From positions 682,001-746,000 of the forward strand of contig JANSYP010000001.1 of NCBI GenBank assembly GCA_024742405.1: 64,000 nt of DNA, given 5' to 3'. Origin of the DNA: Paracoccaceae bacterium (GTDB lineage: Bacteria > Pseudomonadota > Alphaproteobacteria > Rhodobacterales > Rhodobacteraceae). Below are positions 27,429-34,998 of this stretch, in pieces (the first letter of the stretch is position 1; the number at the start of each line of letters is the position of its first letter). The notes below the pieces were generated by a model. The model did no database searches. It saw nothing but the letters and a program-made list of their open reading frames with translations, and was not told the origin of the DNA. The translations under genes were made by a program, and so were the position numbers.

Positions 27429-27768
27429 TCTGGCCTCGCCGGTAGCAATTCCAGCTGGTCAACGTGCACCTTGGCATTCGGTTCCTTCCGCGAAGAATAG
27501 GTAGATTTCCCCCGATGCATTCGGGCATCGTCGCCCGTAGGCCCTTTGATCGCCAAGACTTGGCCCCCGGTTGGAGCGAACGCTTTGGCTGTTGCATTCG
27601 CCGAAATCCTGAGGCCTGCAGGCGCGCAGGTTTCTCAGATGTCCGGATCTGGAACCACCGGAATCGGCCAACTCGGATCTCCAAAGCCGATAGCCTCCTT
27701 GGTTTGTAGTGGCAGTGCGCGTTTGCCGATTGTATCGGGTCGCGTGGCCTCGTTGAAGGGCCGGTCGG
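27429..27768. other. Intergenic region with EcfG promoter
   Basis: Contains the phospholipase promoter at 27461-27485. The remaining 280 nt, up to the Crp/Fnr stop, show no gene or terminator. Confidence 0.5.
27461..27485 (-). promoter_or_regulatory. EcfG-type promoter (phospholipase D gene)
   Basis: On the minus strand: GGAAC (27481-27485), 16 nt, CGTT (27461-27464). Exact consensus, 32 nt upstream of the start codon. Confidence 0.87.
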
Positions 27769-28503
27769 TCAGATCAATGGGCGAACCGGCGGCGTGATCT
27801 CGTCCAGCGAGACGTTGGCAACAGTTGCAAGCTCTTCCCGCGATGCAACGCTCAGGCGCCCATCGCTCCATTGCGCGAGTTGACGGTCGCGAAGTTTCGC
27901 GAGCGTCTTGTTGGTATGAACCAGCGACAGGCCGAGCGCGTCGGCAAGATCCTGTTGTTTGTAAGGCAGACGGACAGAATTGCCGCGCACCAGCCCCAGC
28001 GAGGACAGGCGAATAAAAAGCCGCAAGAGGGCCCATGACACCCGCGCCGTGGCCGACCGACGGCCGACGGCGAAGAGCGCATCGCCGAGGAAATTCTCTT
28101 CGACCGCCGCCAACCATGCGAGATCAAAGCCGCGTTCGGGATTATTGCGGAAAAGGGTCCACAGCTCCTTTCGGTCGAACACGCACAGTGTCATCGCCGT
28201 CGTGGCTTCTACCGAGTGGCCCATTTCTTTCATGACACCCGCTTGCAGCCCCACGAAGTCTCCTGGCATGACGAAGTTCACGACTTGCCGGGCGCCTTGC
28301 TCGCCGATTTTGTAGCGCAGTCCCATCCCGTGCAGTGCGGTAAAAAGCTGCGGGCTGTTGGAACCCTCAAGCAGGATCTGTGTCCCGGGCTCTACAACCA
28401 ACTCCCCGACCTTGAACTTTTTCATAAAACTGAGCTCCGCGTCCGACATCGGGTCGAAACAGGCGCGCTTGCGAAGCGGGCAGGCGTCGCAATCAACGGT
28501 CAT
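27769..28503 (-). CDS. Crp/Fnr-family regulator with FNR-like cysteines
   Basis: A 244-residue Crp/Fnr regulator: cyclic-nucleotide-type beta-roll (FVMPGDFVGLQAGVMKE near 77-93), dimer helix, and C-terminal winged helix (LPYKQQDLADALGLSLVHTN near 179-198). Cysteines at 5, 8, 15 and 107 match the spacing of the four cluster ligands of E. coli FNR, suggesting an oxygen- or NO-sensitive [4Fe-4S] cluster. The recognition helix reads LSLVHTNKTL rather than the FNR ExxSR pattern, so its DNA target should differ. It is divergent from nepR-ecfG. A one-mismatch EcfG site lies about 36 nt upstream. Confidence 0.85.
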   Translation of the reverse strand: MTVDCDACPLRKRACFDPMSDAELSFMKKFKVGELVVEPGTQILLEGSNSPQLFTALHGMGLRYKIGEQGARQVVNFVMPGDFVGLQAGVMKEMGHSVEATTAMTLCVFDRKELWTLFRNNPERGFDLAWLAAVEENFLGDALFAVGRRSATARVSWALLRLFIRLSSLGLVRGNSVRLPYKQQDLADALGLSLVHTNKTLAKLRDRQLAQWSDGRLSVASREELATVANVSLDEITPPVRPLI

Positions 28504-28538
28504 GAGATCAATTATCCTCTCTAGCTATGTCATAGTTT

Positions 28539-28563
28539 AATGCGCGACGGCGCGACAGGTTCC
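28539..28563 (-). promoter_or_regulatory. Possible degenerate EcfG promoter (Crp/Fnr gene)
   Basis: On the minus strand: GGAAC (28559-28563), 16 nt, CATT instead of CGTT. One mismatch, correct orientation and distance. Weaker than the other eight sites. Confidence 0.35.
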
Positions 28564-28751
28564 ATCGTCGGGTCTGCTCAAGTTGCGAGAGGCGCCATGA
28601 ACAAGACACGACTCGCCATTCTGATTTCCGAAGCAAACCTGTGATCGCTGTAGTAGATGTTGCAAAGACTGTTTGCGAGGTCCTTGGGCAGTGCCCTCTT
28701 GTGAATGTCGGCAACGCCGAAGCCGCGCCGGAAGCCCTTCGCACGGGGGAA

Positions 28752-28892
28752 ATGTCTGATCTGACGGACCTGTGTTTGCCCACGGCGGCGATCTCATTTG
28801 GCATTCTCTACGATGAAACGCTCTGTGAGGACATGCCGGACAGTTTTGCCGGACTTCTCAAAGACTTGTGTGAGAAGGAACAGCGTAAATGA
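28752..28892 (+). CDS. nepR: NepR-like anti-sigma factor
   Basis: A 46-residue protein from the ATG at 28752; a longer form from GTG at 28641 is possible. The second half (GILYDETLCEDMPDSFAGLL) follows the NepR pattern LRxVYDEVVxEPVPDRFxDLL, the helix pair that holds EcfG inactive until PhyR-P binds it. Position 2 of the operon supports the call: its stop overlaps the ecfG start by 4 nt (ATGA). The family's usual arginines are missing around PDR, so it is a diverged copy. Confidence 0.65.
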   Translation: MSDLTDLCLPTAAISFGILYDETLCEDMPDSFAGLLKDLCEKEQRK

Positions 28893-29446
28893 GCATCCCG
28901 GATCCACGCGAGGAAATTGTTGAATATCTTCCGCAGATGCGCGCCTTTGCCCGCAGCCTGACACGCAATCCGGCTCACGCAGACGATCTGGTGCAGGACG
29001 CGCTGCTTAAGGCTTGGGGCAGTATCGACAAGTTTCGTGCCGGCACCAACATGCGGGCGTGGCTTTTTACTATCCTGCGAAACACGTTTTACTCCAACCA
29101 CCGCAAGGCCGCCCGGGAAGTCGAGGATACCGATGGCGATCTCACGGCGAGTCTTTCCGAGAAGCCCGCCCACGACGGACGGCTGGCCTTTCGCGATTTC
29201 GCCGAGGCATTTGCGGAACTGAGTGACGAACAGCGGGAAGTGCTCATTCTGGTGGGTGCGTCCGGTTTTTCCTACCACGAGGCGGCGGAGATGTGCGACG
29301 TCGCGGTTGGCACTGTCAAAAGCAGGGCCAATCGCGGTCGGGCGCGGCTCACCGAACTGATGGGCTTAAACGACGAAGACAGCCTCGAACTGACCGATCA
29401 GACAACCCTGGCGGTGATGTCGGCCACCAAAGTCGCCGCGGCCTGA
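28889..29446 (+). CDS. ecfG: EcfG-type RNA polymerase sigma factor
   Basis: A 185-residue ECF sigma factor without an extra C-terminal domain. Region 2: FARSLTRNPAHADDLVQDAL, then KAWGSIDKFRAGTNMRAWLF. Region 4: LSDEQREVLILVGASGFSYH, then EAAEMCDVAVGTVKSRANRG. FRAGTNMRAWLFTILRN and the GASGFSYHEAAE text are typical of EcfG, the master sigma factor of the alphaproteobacterial general stress response. It is translationally coupled to nepR. Eight EcfG-type promoters lie within 8.5 kb on either side. No consensus EcfG promoter is seen before nepR itself. Confidence 0.9.
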   Translation: MSIPDPREEIVEYLPQMRAFARSLTRNPAHADDLVQDALLKAWGSIDKFRAGTNMRAWLFTILRNTFYSNHRKAAREVEDTDGDLTASLSEKPAHDGRLAFRDFAEAFAELSDEQREVLILVGASGFSYHEAAEMCDVAVGTVKSRANRGRARLTELMGLNDEDSLELTDQTTLAVMSATKVAAA

Positions 29447-29452
29447 GGCACG

Positions 29453-31153
29453 TGGGGTGGGCATGGCACCGTAGCTTCGCGGCACGGCTGATCCTTTCCC
29501 TGTCTGTTGCGCTCATTTCTGTGGTCTCCTGGCAGGGCGCAGACAGGAAACATGGTCCGGCAGGCCGATGCGCGGGCCAATGCTGCGCTGGTCGGGCTGA
29601 CTTGCGATGCGGCCTTGGCCGAGCGCGAGGTCATTCAGCGCGCCTTCGGCATGCCGATCGGGTTGGCACCGCTCGCCATCCAGAGGTGGGACGACCGGGG
29701 CTGATGCGAGAACAGCCTGGCATCCGTTGCCGCAAACCAGCACATGGCGATCAGTATCGGTGCGAGCAGGCCCGATGGCGAGATGTAGTAGGCCTCCAAC
29801 GGGATGTGCTATGATTTCAGCGAGTTCAGGCTAGGACGAGATCACGGCCGAGCCCCGCCCGACCGTTCAAGTGAACGCAAACGCGCCGATCAGCGGACGG
29901 CCGGTGGTGGTGATTACGCAGCCCTTCGAATGCGGTGGGCAGTTCGCGGGCTTTGTCTTTGTCTCGGTGCTCCATGAGCGGCTCGAGCTGCAGGACGGTG
30001 AGCTAAAAGACGAAAACCTCACGGTGATCACCTTTACCGCGAGCAGCAAGTTTCTGACCGCGACGGGCCGCGACGCCGAGGATCCTCAAGCGGTTTTGCC
30101 GCAGACGCGCCTGCTCGAAACGCTTGTGGGCGTCGGCTCCTGGGCGTTCAGCGACCGCACTGCGTCAGGCAAAGTCCGGAACTTCGCCGTCTCGCCTATC
30201 TTTGCCGATACCGTCTATGCGCTTGGCACCTGGCAGCCGATGTCCGTGGCCGCGAATGCTCCTTTCGCGATCCCGCCGCAGTTCTTTCCGGTGATCATGT
30301 CGCTGACGAGTCCTGGTATTGCGATTGCCGCGATTCACCGGCTGGTCATCTGCCATATCCGGCGTTTGCGGCGACAGATGCTGGAGTCTGCGGCCCGCCG
30401 GACCCTGCCGACCGCCGACCATACCAGCGAGGTTTCTGCAGAGATCGCCGATATCCAGATGTCGTTCGTCGAAATGGCCGAGACAGTGATCCGGGATGAA
30501 GCCGAGTTGGAGCAGCTTGTCCATAACAAGAACGTGCTCCTCAAAGAGGTCCATCATCGCGTCAAGAACAACCTTCAGCTCACCAGCTCGATCATGAACA
30601 TGCAGGTCCGGCAGGTGAAATCACCCGAGGCCAAGGCCGCGGTGCAGCGCTTGCAGGACCGGGGTCTGGGTCTGGTATCGATCCACCGGAGTCTCTACCG
30701 GACGGAGAATCTGGACCGGGTTCAGACCGCCCAGATACTCGCCGAGCTGACCGACCAGATCCTTACGGTCGGGCAGGGGAGTGATGGCGCTATCGCGCTG
30801 GAGCGACAGTTCGACGAGGTGGACTTCTATCCCGACCAGGCGGGGTCGCTCAGTCTGCTTGAGGTGGAAGCCACGACCAATGCATTGAAATACATGGGAG
30901 ACAGTACCGGAAAAAATCGTTGCTCCTGACCATGCGGCTGCAGGCGGACCGCGAGGTTCTTGTCGAGATCGTTAATGGCCGGGTGCCCGATCCCAATCCA
31001 GCCGATCAAATGATCGAGAGCACAGGGCTCGGCACGAACCTGATGAAGGCCTTTGCGATGCAACTGGGCGGACCGCTCGATCTGGTTGCCAGAAGAGAGA
31101 GCTACACCGTCCGCGTGCGCTTTGTCCTAGAAGGGTTCAATCCCGACGTGTAA
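29453..31153 (+). pseudogene. HisKA_2 sensor histidine kinase, frameshifted
   Basis: Starts with a membrane anchor (WAWHRSFAARLILSLSVALI), changes frame to QTGNMVRQADARANAALVGL, then to SLASVAANQHMAISIGASRP and DGEM with two consecutive TAG stops before ASNGMCYDFSEF. From about 29835 one long frame carries the rest of the sensor domain, a second membrane segment, coiled region and the phosphoacceptor EVHHRVKNNLQLTSSIMNMQ. After EATTNALKYMG an A6 run (about 30910-30915) shifts the frame, and the ATPase end (ESTGLGTNLMKAFAMQLGGP) follows. This is the kinase class that feeds PhyR in the general stress response. As read it is inactive. Confidence 0.82.
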
Positions 31154-31176
31154 AAGGGGGGCAATCCGTGCCCCCC
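31152..31176 (-). terminator. Terminator after the PRC-barrel gene
   Basis: GGGGGGCA and TGCCCCCC arms (8 bp) around a 5-nt loop. On the minus strand they are followed by TTTT. It lies about 33 nt beyond the PRC-barrel stop and also abuts the end of the kinase remnant, so it may serve both strands. Confidence 0.75.
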
Positions 31177-31208
31177 AGTGCATTCCTGCTTCTGTACGAC
31201 CGGCGGTG

Positions 31209-31901
31209 TTACCCTTCCACTTCCGGCTGCTCCATGAGCTGGTCCTTGGTAGAGAAGACATGCACCCGCACGTCGCCGGTTTCGGCGTTTTCGGTGACGA
31301 TGATCTGCTCGGGCTCCATGCTGACGCGGTGCTCGCCGATACCCACAAGCCCGCCGACATCGACATGGACGGAGTCGATGGTTTTGTCGCTCGTCAGCAT
31401 CACCTCGGACACCTCACCGATCCATTCGTCGCTCGTGTCATAGGCACGGGCGCCTTCGAGTTTCTCGGCATCGATGTTCTGCAGGGCGACCTTTTCGAAA
31501 CCTTCATCGTTGCCGCCATCGGCGGTCCGGTTCTCCCACCATTGTTCCGTATCCGCGTACGCATCCGAGGCCGCCTGCTTGGCCGTGTCATAGGCATTTC
31601 CTGCGGCGTCCGCCGCGCGTTCTCCGGCTTCCTTCGCACCTTCTGTGGCATTCCGCACCGTTTCCTCGGTGCGGTCTGCGAGATCGGCCGCCTCGTTGCG
31701 GGCTCGGTCATAGGCATCTGACGTGGCCTCTCGCGCCTGTTCAGCGGTCTCTGAAACGGCATCGCCGGTGTGCTGCGCGGTCTCCTGTGCGGACTCGAGC
31801 GCCTCGGACGCCGAGTTCTGCGCCGTCGTCTCGGCGAACGCGAAAGAGCTGGCGGCAAATGTCGTTGTCAGGGCGGTGGTCATGACGAATTTGCGAGTCA
31901 T
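31209..31901 (-). CDS. Exported PRC-barrel protein with alanine-rich helical repeat
   Basis: A 230-residue protein from the ATG at 31901 (GGAGG site 5-6 nt upstream). A Sec signal peptide (about 1-23, ending FAFA) is followed by a long Ala/Glu/Thr-rich amphipathic region at about 25-125 built from irregular 11-residue units of the type TAExAxEAT, resembling LEA or apolipoprotein helices. A C-terminal PRC-barrel (ARAYDTSDEWIGEVSEVMLT, then VHVDVGGLVGIGEHRVSM) lies at about 145-220. It is probably periplasmic and protective for the envelope. A perfect EcfG promoter lies 35 nt upstream, back-to-back with that of the amidoligase operon. Confidence 0.82.
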   Translation of the reverse strand: MTRKFVMTTALTTTFAASSFAFAETTAQNSASEALESAQETAQHTGDAVSETAEQAREATSDAYDRARNEAADLADRTEETVRNATEGAKEAGERAADAAGNAYDTAKQAASDAYADTEQWWENRTADGGNDEGFEKVALQNIDAEKLEGARAYDTSDEWIGEVSEVMLTSDKTIDSVHVDVGGLVGIGEHRVSMEPEQIIVTENAETGDVRVHVFSTKDQLMEQPEVEG

Positions 31902-31936
31902 GCGATCCTCCATTGGCTGTTGCATGGTTCCGGGAC

Positions 31937-31961
31937 AACGGGTGTCTGAGGAGACGGTTCC
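31937..31961 (-). promoter_or_regulatory. EcfG-type promoter (PRC-barrel gene)
   Basis: On the minus strand: GGAAC (31957-31961), 16 nt, CGTT (31937-31940). Exact consensus, divergent from the site at 31988-32012. Confidence 0.88.
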
Positions 31962-31987
31962 GTGAAAACTCTCAGTGAATCTTTTGG

Positions 31988-32012
31988 GGAACTCTCTGCG
32001 GTCGCGGACGTT
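31988..32012 (+). promoter_or_regulatory. EcfG-type promoter (amidoligase operon)
   Basis: GGAAC (31988-31992), 16 nt, CGTT (32009-32012). Exact consensus. It ends only 8 nt before the first ATG of the amidoligase gene, implying a leaderless or nearly leaderless mRNA. Confidence 0.87.
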
Positions 32013-32020
32013 TTCCTGAA

Positions 32021-32977
32021 ATGGATATGCAAACATCGAACAGCGCGGTGCCGCTGGTGCGTTTCGGCTCTGAGAGGAAGATCGGGGTCGAAGTCGAATT
32101 TGCTGGCCTGTCCGAAGACACAACCGCAGAGCAGATCGCGCGCTGCCTTGGTGGCGTGGTTGAACACCAAGGTGCGCATCGCTTCAACATCGGAACCGCT
32201 GGCCACGGCGATTGGGTCGTGGAGCTAGACACGGCATGGGCGCGCGAGATTGAAAGCGGCGGCGATCTGGCAGCGACCGTAGCGCGAACCGTCGTTCCGA
32301 TAGAGATCGTCACGGCGCCGATCGGCGAGGACGATCTACACCTGCTGGATGACTTGCTGAAGTGTCTGGCGCGCCTCGGTGCAAGGGGGAGCAGGGAAAG
32401 CATGGTCGGTGCCTACGGCATCCATTTCAATCCTGCCGAACCGGCACCCGAAACCCGGCTGGTTCCGGTGATGCGCGCCTACGCGGCGGTCGAGGCGTGG
32501 CTGCGGCACGTTTCGGACCTTGATCTCATGCGCCGTATCCTGCCCTTCATCGATCCTTGGCCGGCGCCGCTTGTCCGCGACTTGCTGGACCCGCGCGCGC
32601 GAGAGCTCACGATGGCTGACGGGATGGAGCTTTATCTCAGCCATGTTCGCAGCAGAAACTACGGGCTCGATCTGCTGCCGCTTTTCAGGCATCTCGACCG
32701 TGTGCGTGTCGATCGGCGCTTGGGCGATGAACACGGGATCGGGGCGCGACCGACCTACCATTTTCGCTTGCCGGAATGCCGACTCGATGAACCCGGATGG
32801 TCGCTGATGACCGAATGGTCGAAGTGGTTGCTGGTCGAATCCGTCGCCGCGGTTCCTGCTCTGCTTGACCACGTCACGCGCGCCGTCGCGGCGGGCGACG
32901 ATCCGATTGAGGCCGCCGCCCAAGCTCTCAAATCCCTTACAGAAAGAAAGGAGTTCGCATGTCTCGTCCGGTCATAG
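32021..32977 (+). CDS. Amidoligase family protein
   Basis: A 318-residue protein of the amidoligase_2 group, which adopts the glutamine-synthetase/carboxylate-amine-ligase fold and forms amide bonds with ATP. The first catalytic strand is KIGVEVEFAGL (about 20-30; paired acidic residues bind Mg-ATP). HFNPAEP near 140 is the second conserved site. No signal peptide. The gene overlaps the following class-I glutamine amidotransferase by 19 nt, so ligase and amidase are coupled. An EcfG promoter ends 8 nt before ATG 32021; ATG 32027 or GTG 32048 are alternative starts and no ribosome binding site is evident. The substrates are unknown. Confidence 0.78.
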   Translation: MDMQTSNSAVPLVRFGSERKIGVEVEFAGLSEDTTAEQIARCLGGVVEHQGAHRFNIGTAGHGDWVVELDTAWAREIESGGDLAATVARTVVPIEIVTAPIGEDDLHLLDDLLKCLARLGARGSRESMVGAYGIHFNPAEPAPETRLVPVMRAYAAVEAWLRHVSDLDLMRRILPFIDPWPAPLVRDLLDPRARELTMADGMELYLSHVRSRNYGLDLLPLFRHLDRVRVDRRLGDEHGIGARPTYHFRLPECRLDEPGWSLMTEWSKWLLVESVAAVPALLDHVTRAVAAGDDPIEAAAQALKSLTERKEFACLVRS

Positions 32978-33684
32978 GTGTGTCGGTGTCCCGCCGCTCC
33001 GGCTGGCGGATCTTTCCTCTCGTCGCTTTCAACATCTTGCTCGCTGGCGGGCGCGCGCGGCGTTGGCAGTCTGAACGCGACATTGACCTCGACGGCGTCG
33101 ACGGCGTTGTGCTGGGCGGTGGCGACGACATCTCTCCCGACCTCTATGGAGGCGAAATCGTAACTTCAGCACGGCTGGATCCATACCGGGACCGTGTGGA
33201 GCGAGAGATCATCGGCGCGGCGCGACGGCGGGAGATGCCGATCCTGGGCATTTGCCGCGGGGCGCAAATGCTCAATGTGGTGCTGGGCGGGAGCCTTCAC
33301 CAAGACGCATTCGGCGACTTCACCGACAGCCGTCGTCTCTGGACGGTCCTGCCGAAGAAGCGGATCAAGGTTGAGCCCGACACACGGCTTTGCGAGATGA
33401 TGGAAACGCCCGAGATCTCGGTAAATGCGCTCCACAGCCAGTCGGTGCGCACGCTTGGGAACGGGTTGCATGTATCGGCGCGCGACTATGGCGGCATGGT
33501 CCAAGCGGTCGAAACCCGCGAGGATCCTTTCGCTCTTGGCGTTCAATGGCATCCCGAGCACCTTTTCTACCTTCGGCGACAGCGCGCGATCTTTGCCGCG
33601 GTGGTCGCCGCTGCCCGGGCCTATCGCGACGGGCGCGCTCAGATGCCCGCAGTGGATCGGAACCTGCGTCTGACCCCCATCTGA
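32959..33684 (+). CDS. Class I glutamine amidotransferase / gamma-glutamyl hydrolase (PuuD-like)
   Basis: A 241-residue peptidase-C26 type protein. Cys99 in GICRGAQMLN is the nucleophile, with His198 and Glu200 in GVQWHPEHL completing the triad. VDGVVLGGGDDISPDLYGG is the family's oxyanion-side loop. Such enzymes cleave gamma-glutamyl amides or supply ammonia to a partner ligase. It begins inside the amidoligase gene (19-nt overlap; AGAAAGAAAGGAG site inside that gene), so the two are almost certainly functional partners. A fused synthetase domain is absent. Confidence 0.87.
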   Translation: MSRPVIGVSVSRRSGWRIFPLVAFNILLAGGRARRWQSERDIDLDGVDGVVLGGGDDISPDLYGGEIVTSARLDPYRDRVEREIIGAARRREMPILGICRGAQMLNVVLGGSLHQDAFGDFTDSRRLWTVLPKKRIKVEPDTRLCEMMETPEISVNALHSQSVRTLGNGLHVSARDYGGMVQAVETREDPFALGVQWHPEHLFYLRRQRAIFAAVVAAARAYRDGRAQMPAVDRNLRLTPI

Positions 33685-33726
33685 GCCGGCCTGGCAGGCA
33701 TCCAGATACTCACAGAAGGGACGATC

Positions 33727-34566
33727 ATGCGCCACGTTCCGGAAGCTCCGAAAAACCAAGGAGCCCGAGCCCCTGTCTCGTCCGGTCCAGACGTCGGGGA
33801 GGCCGAGAACCTCTCCTCGCCTGAAATCTACGAGGTCATTCGTCGTGAGGGCGACGATGAGCTCAGGCGCCCGGCGGTCTCGCTTTTCTGGTCAGGCATT
33901 GCCGCCGGGGTGCTGATCAGCCTTTCGGTCCTTGGCGAGGCCATCCTGCACCTCCATCTGCCGGACACTCCCGCCCGCTTCGTTTTCGAGAACTTCGGGT
34001 ACTGCCTGGGCTTCGTTGTGGTCATCATGGGGCGGATGCAGCTTTTTACCGAGAACACGATCACTACAGTCCTGCCCTTCCTGGCCGAGCCCTCGCACCG
34101 CGTCGCAGCCCGTGTGGCCCGGCTCTGGACGATCGTGTTCGGAGCCAACGTCATCGGCGCCTTTCTGGCGGCGGCCTTCTACCTAATCCCCGATGTGCTT
34201 TCGGCGGACCTGCTGGGCGCGATGATCCATGTTTCGGAACATGCCGTCAGCCTCGATCCGATGACTGCGTTTCTGCGCGGCATCCCGGCTGGTGTGCTTA
34301 TCGCGGCACTGGTCTGGATGCTGCCGCGGGGTGGAAGCAGCAAGCTCGCGCTCATCGTGCTCTTCACCTGGTTGATCGCCGCATCAGATCTGACCCATGT
34401 GGTCGCGGGATCGGTCGAAGTTGCACTGCTGATCATTGGCGGCATCCTGAGCGTCCCGGCCGGATTCGGAGGGTTCATTCTGCCCGTTCTGCTGGGCAAT
34501 ATCCTGGGAGGCACAGCGATCTTCACCGCCTTGGCGTGGGGACAAGTGCACCAGGAGGTGCCCTGA
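33727..34566 (+). CDS. Formate/nitrite transporter (FNT) family channel
   Basis: A 279-residue FNT-type pentameric channel with six membrane helices and an N-terminal cytosolic tail (first 55 residues, hydrophilic). Landmarks: FWSGIAAGVLISLSVLGEAI, ENFGYCLGFVVVIMGRMQLF, TENTITTVLPFL and LRGIPAGVLIAALVWMLPRG. The line is close to YfdC-like members, which have an altered pore. It follows the glutamine amidotransferase by 42 nt and probably shares its transcript; by position it could move a small anion or ammonium/ammonia linked to the amide chemistry. Confidence 0.82.
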   Translation: MRHVPEAPKNQGARAPVSSGPDVGEAENLSSPEIYEVIRREGDDELRRPAVSLFWSGIAAGVLISLSVLGEAILHLHLPDTPARFVFENFGYCLGFVVVIMGRMQLFTENTITTVLPFLAEPSHRVAARVARLWTIVFGANVIGAFLAAAFYLIPDVLSADLLGAMIHVSEHAVSLDPMTAFLRGIPAGVLIAALVWMLPRGGSSKLALIVLFTWLIAASDLTHVVAGSVEVALLIIGGILSVPAGFGGFILPVLLGNILGGTAIFTALAWGQVHQEVP

Positions 34567-34923
34567 GGTTTTTGTTGGGGATGCCGATAAGGATCTGACA
34601 GCAGGGACCGGGAAGCAATGCGCGTCGGGCCAGGTGTGTTACTTCGGCTCAATGCGCGGCGATCTTGTGAGCGTCATTGTAGCGCCGTGCCGCTTACCCC
34701 CGCGACCAGCGCGAATGCACCAGGTCCAAGCAAATGCAGATCGCGCAAACGAGCGGGGCGGCGTCCCACACCGAACTGCGAAGCTGTTGGGACCTCGCGG
34801 CGATACGCCTGCCACTGTCGGCAGGTGTTGCAGAGCAAAAAACGAGCAGTCGAAAAATACATCGAAATCAGAGTGGTTGCAGTCGAATGCGATGGTTTCT
34901 GACGGATTCAGGGCAAGCCTTTC
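34567..34923. other. Gap with no recognised gene
   Basis: About 350 nt with no family match on either strand. It ends at an EcfG promoter. Confidence 0.45.
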
Positions 34924-34948
34924 GGAACCACCGATCACCTCTGGCGTT
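34924..34948 (+). promoter_or_regulatory. EcfG-type promoter (envelope operon)
   Basis: GGAAC (34924-34928), 16 nt, CGTT (34945-34948). Exact consensus, 50 nt upstream of the 22-residue gene. Confidence 0.87.
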
Positions 34949-34998
34949 TGCTAACCATCGCGACCCCCAAGAGGGTCGAGCCAACCGGAGGACAGAGA

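Noticed and set aside
25800-27500. A 566-codon plus-strand open frame opposite the phospholipase D gene
   Set aside because: It is antisense to a gene with two intact HKD motifs; the translation has no family features and comes from high GC.
28559-28563. GGAAC in front of the Crp/Fnr gene as a ninth full EcfG site
   Set aside because: The -10 element is CATT, one mismatch from CGTT; kept only as a weak candidate.
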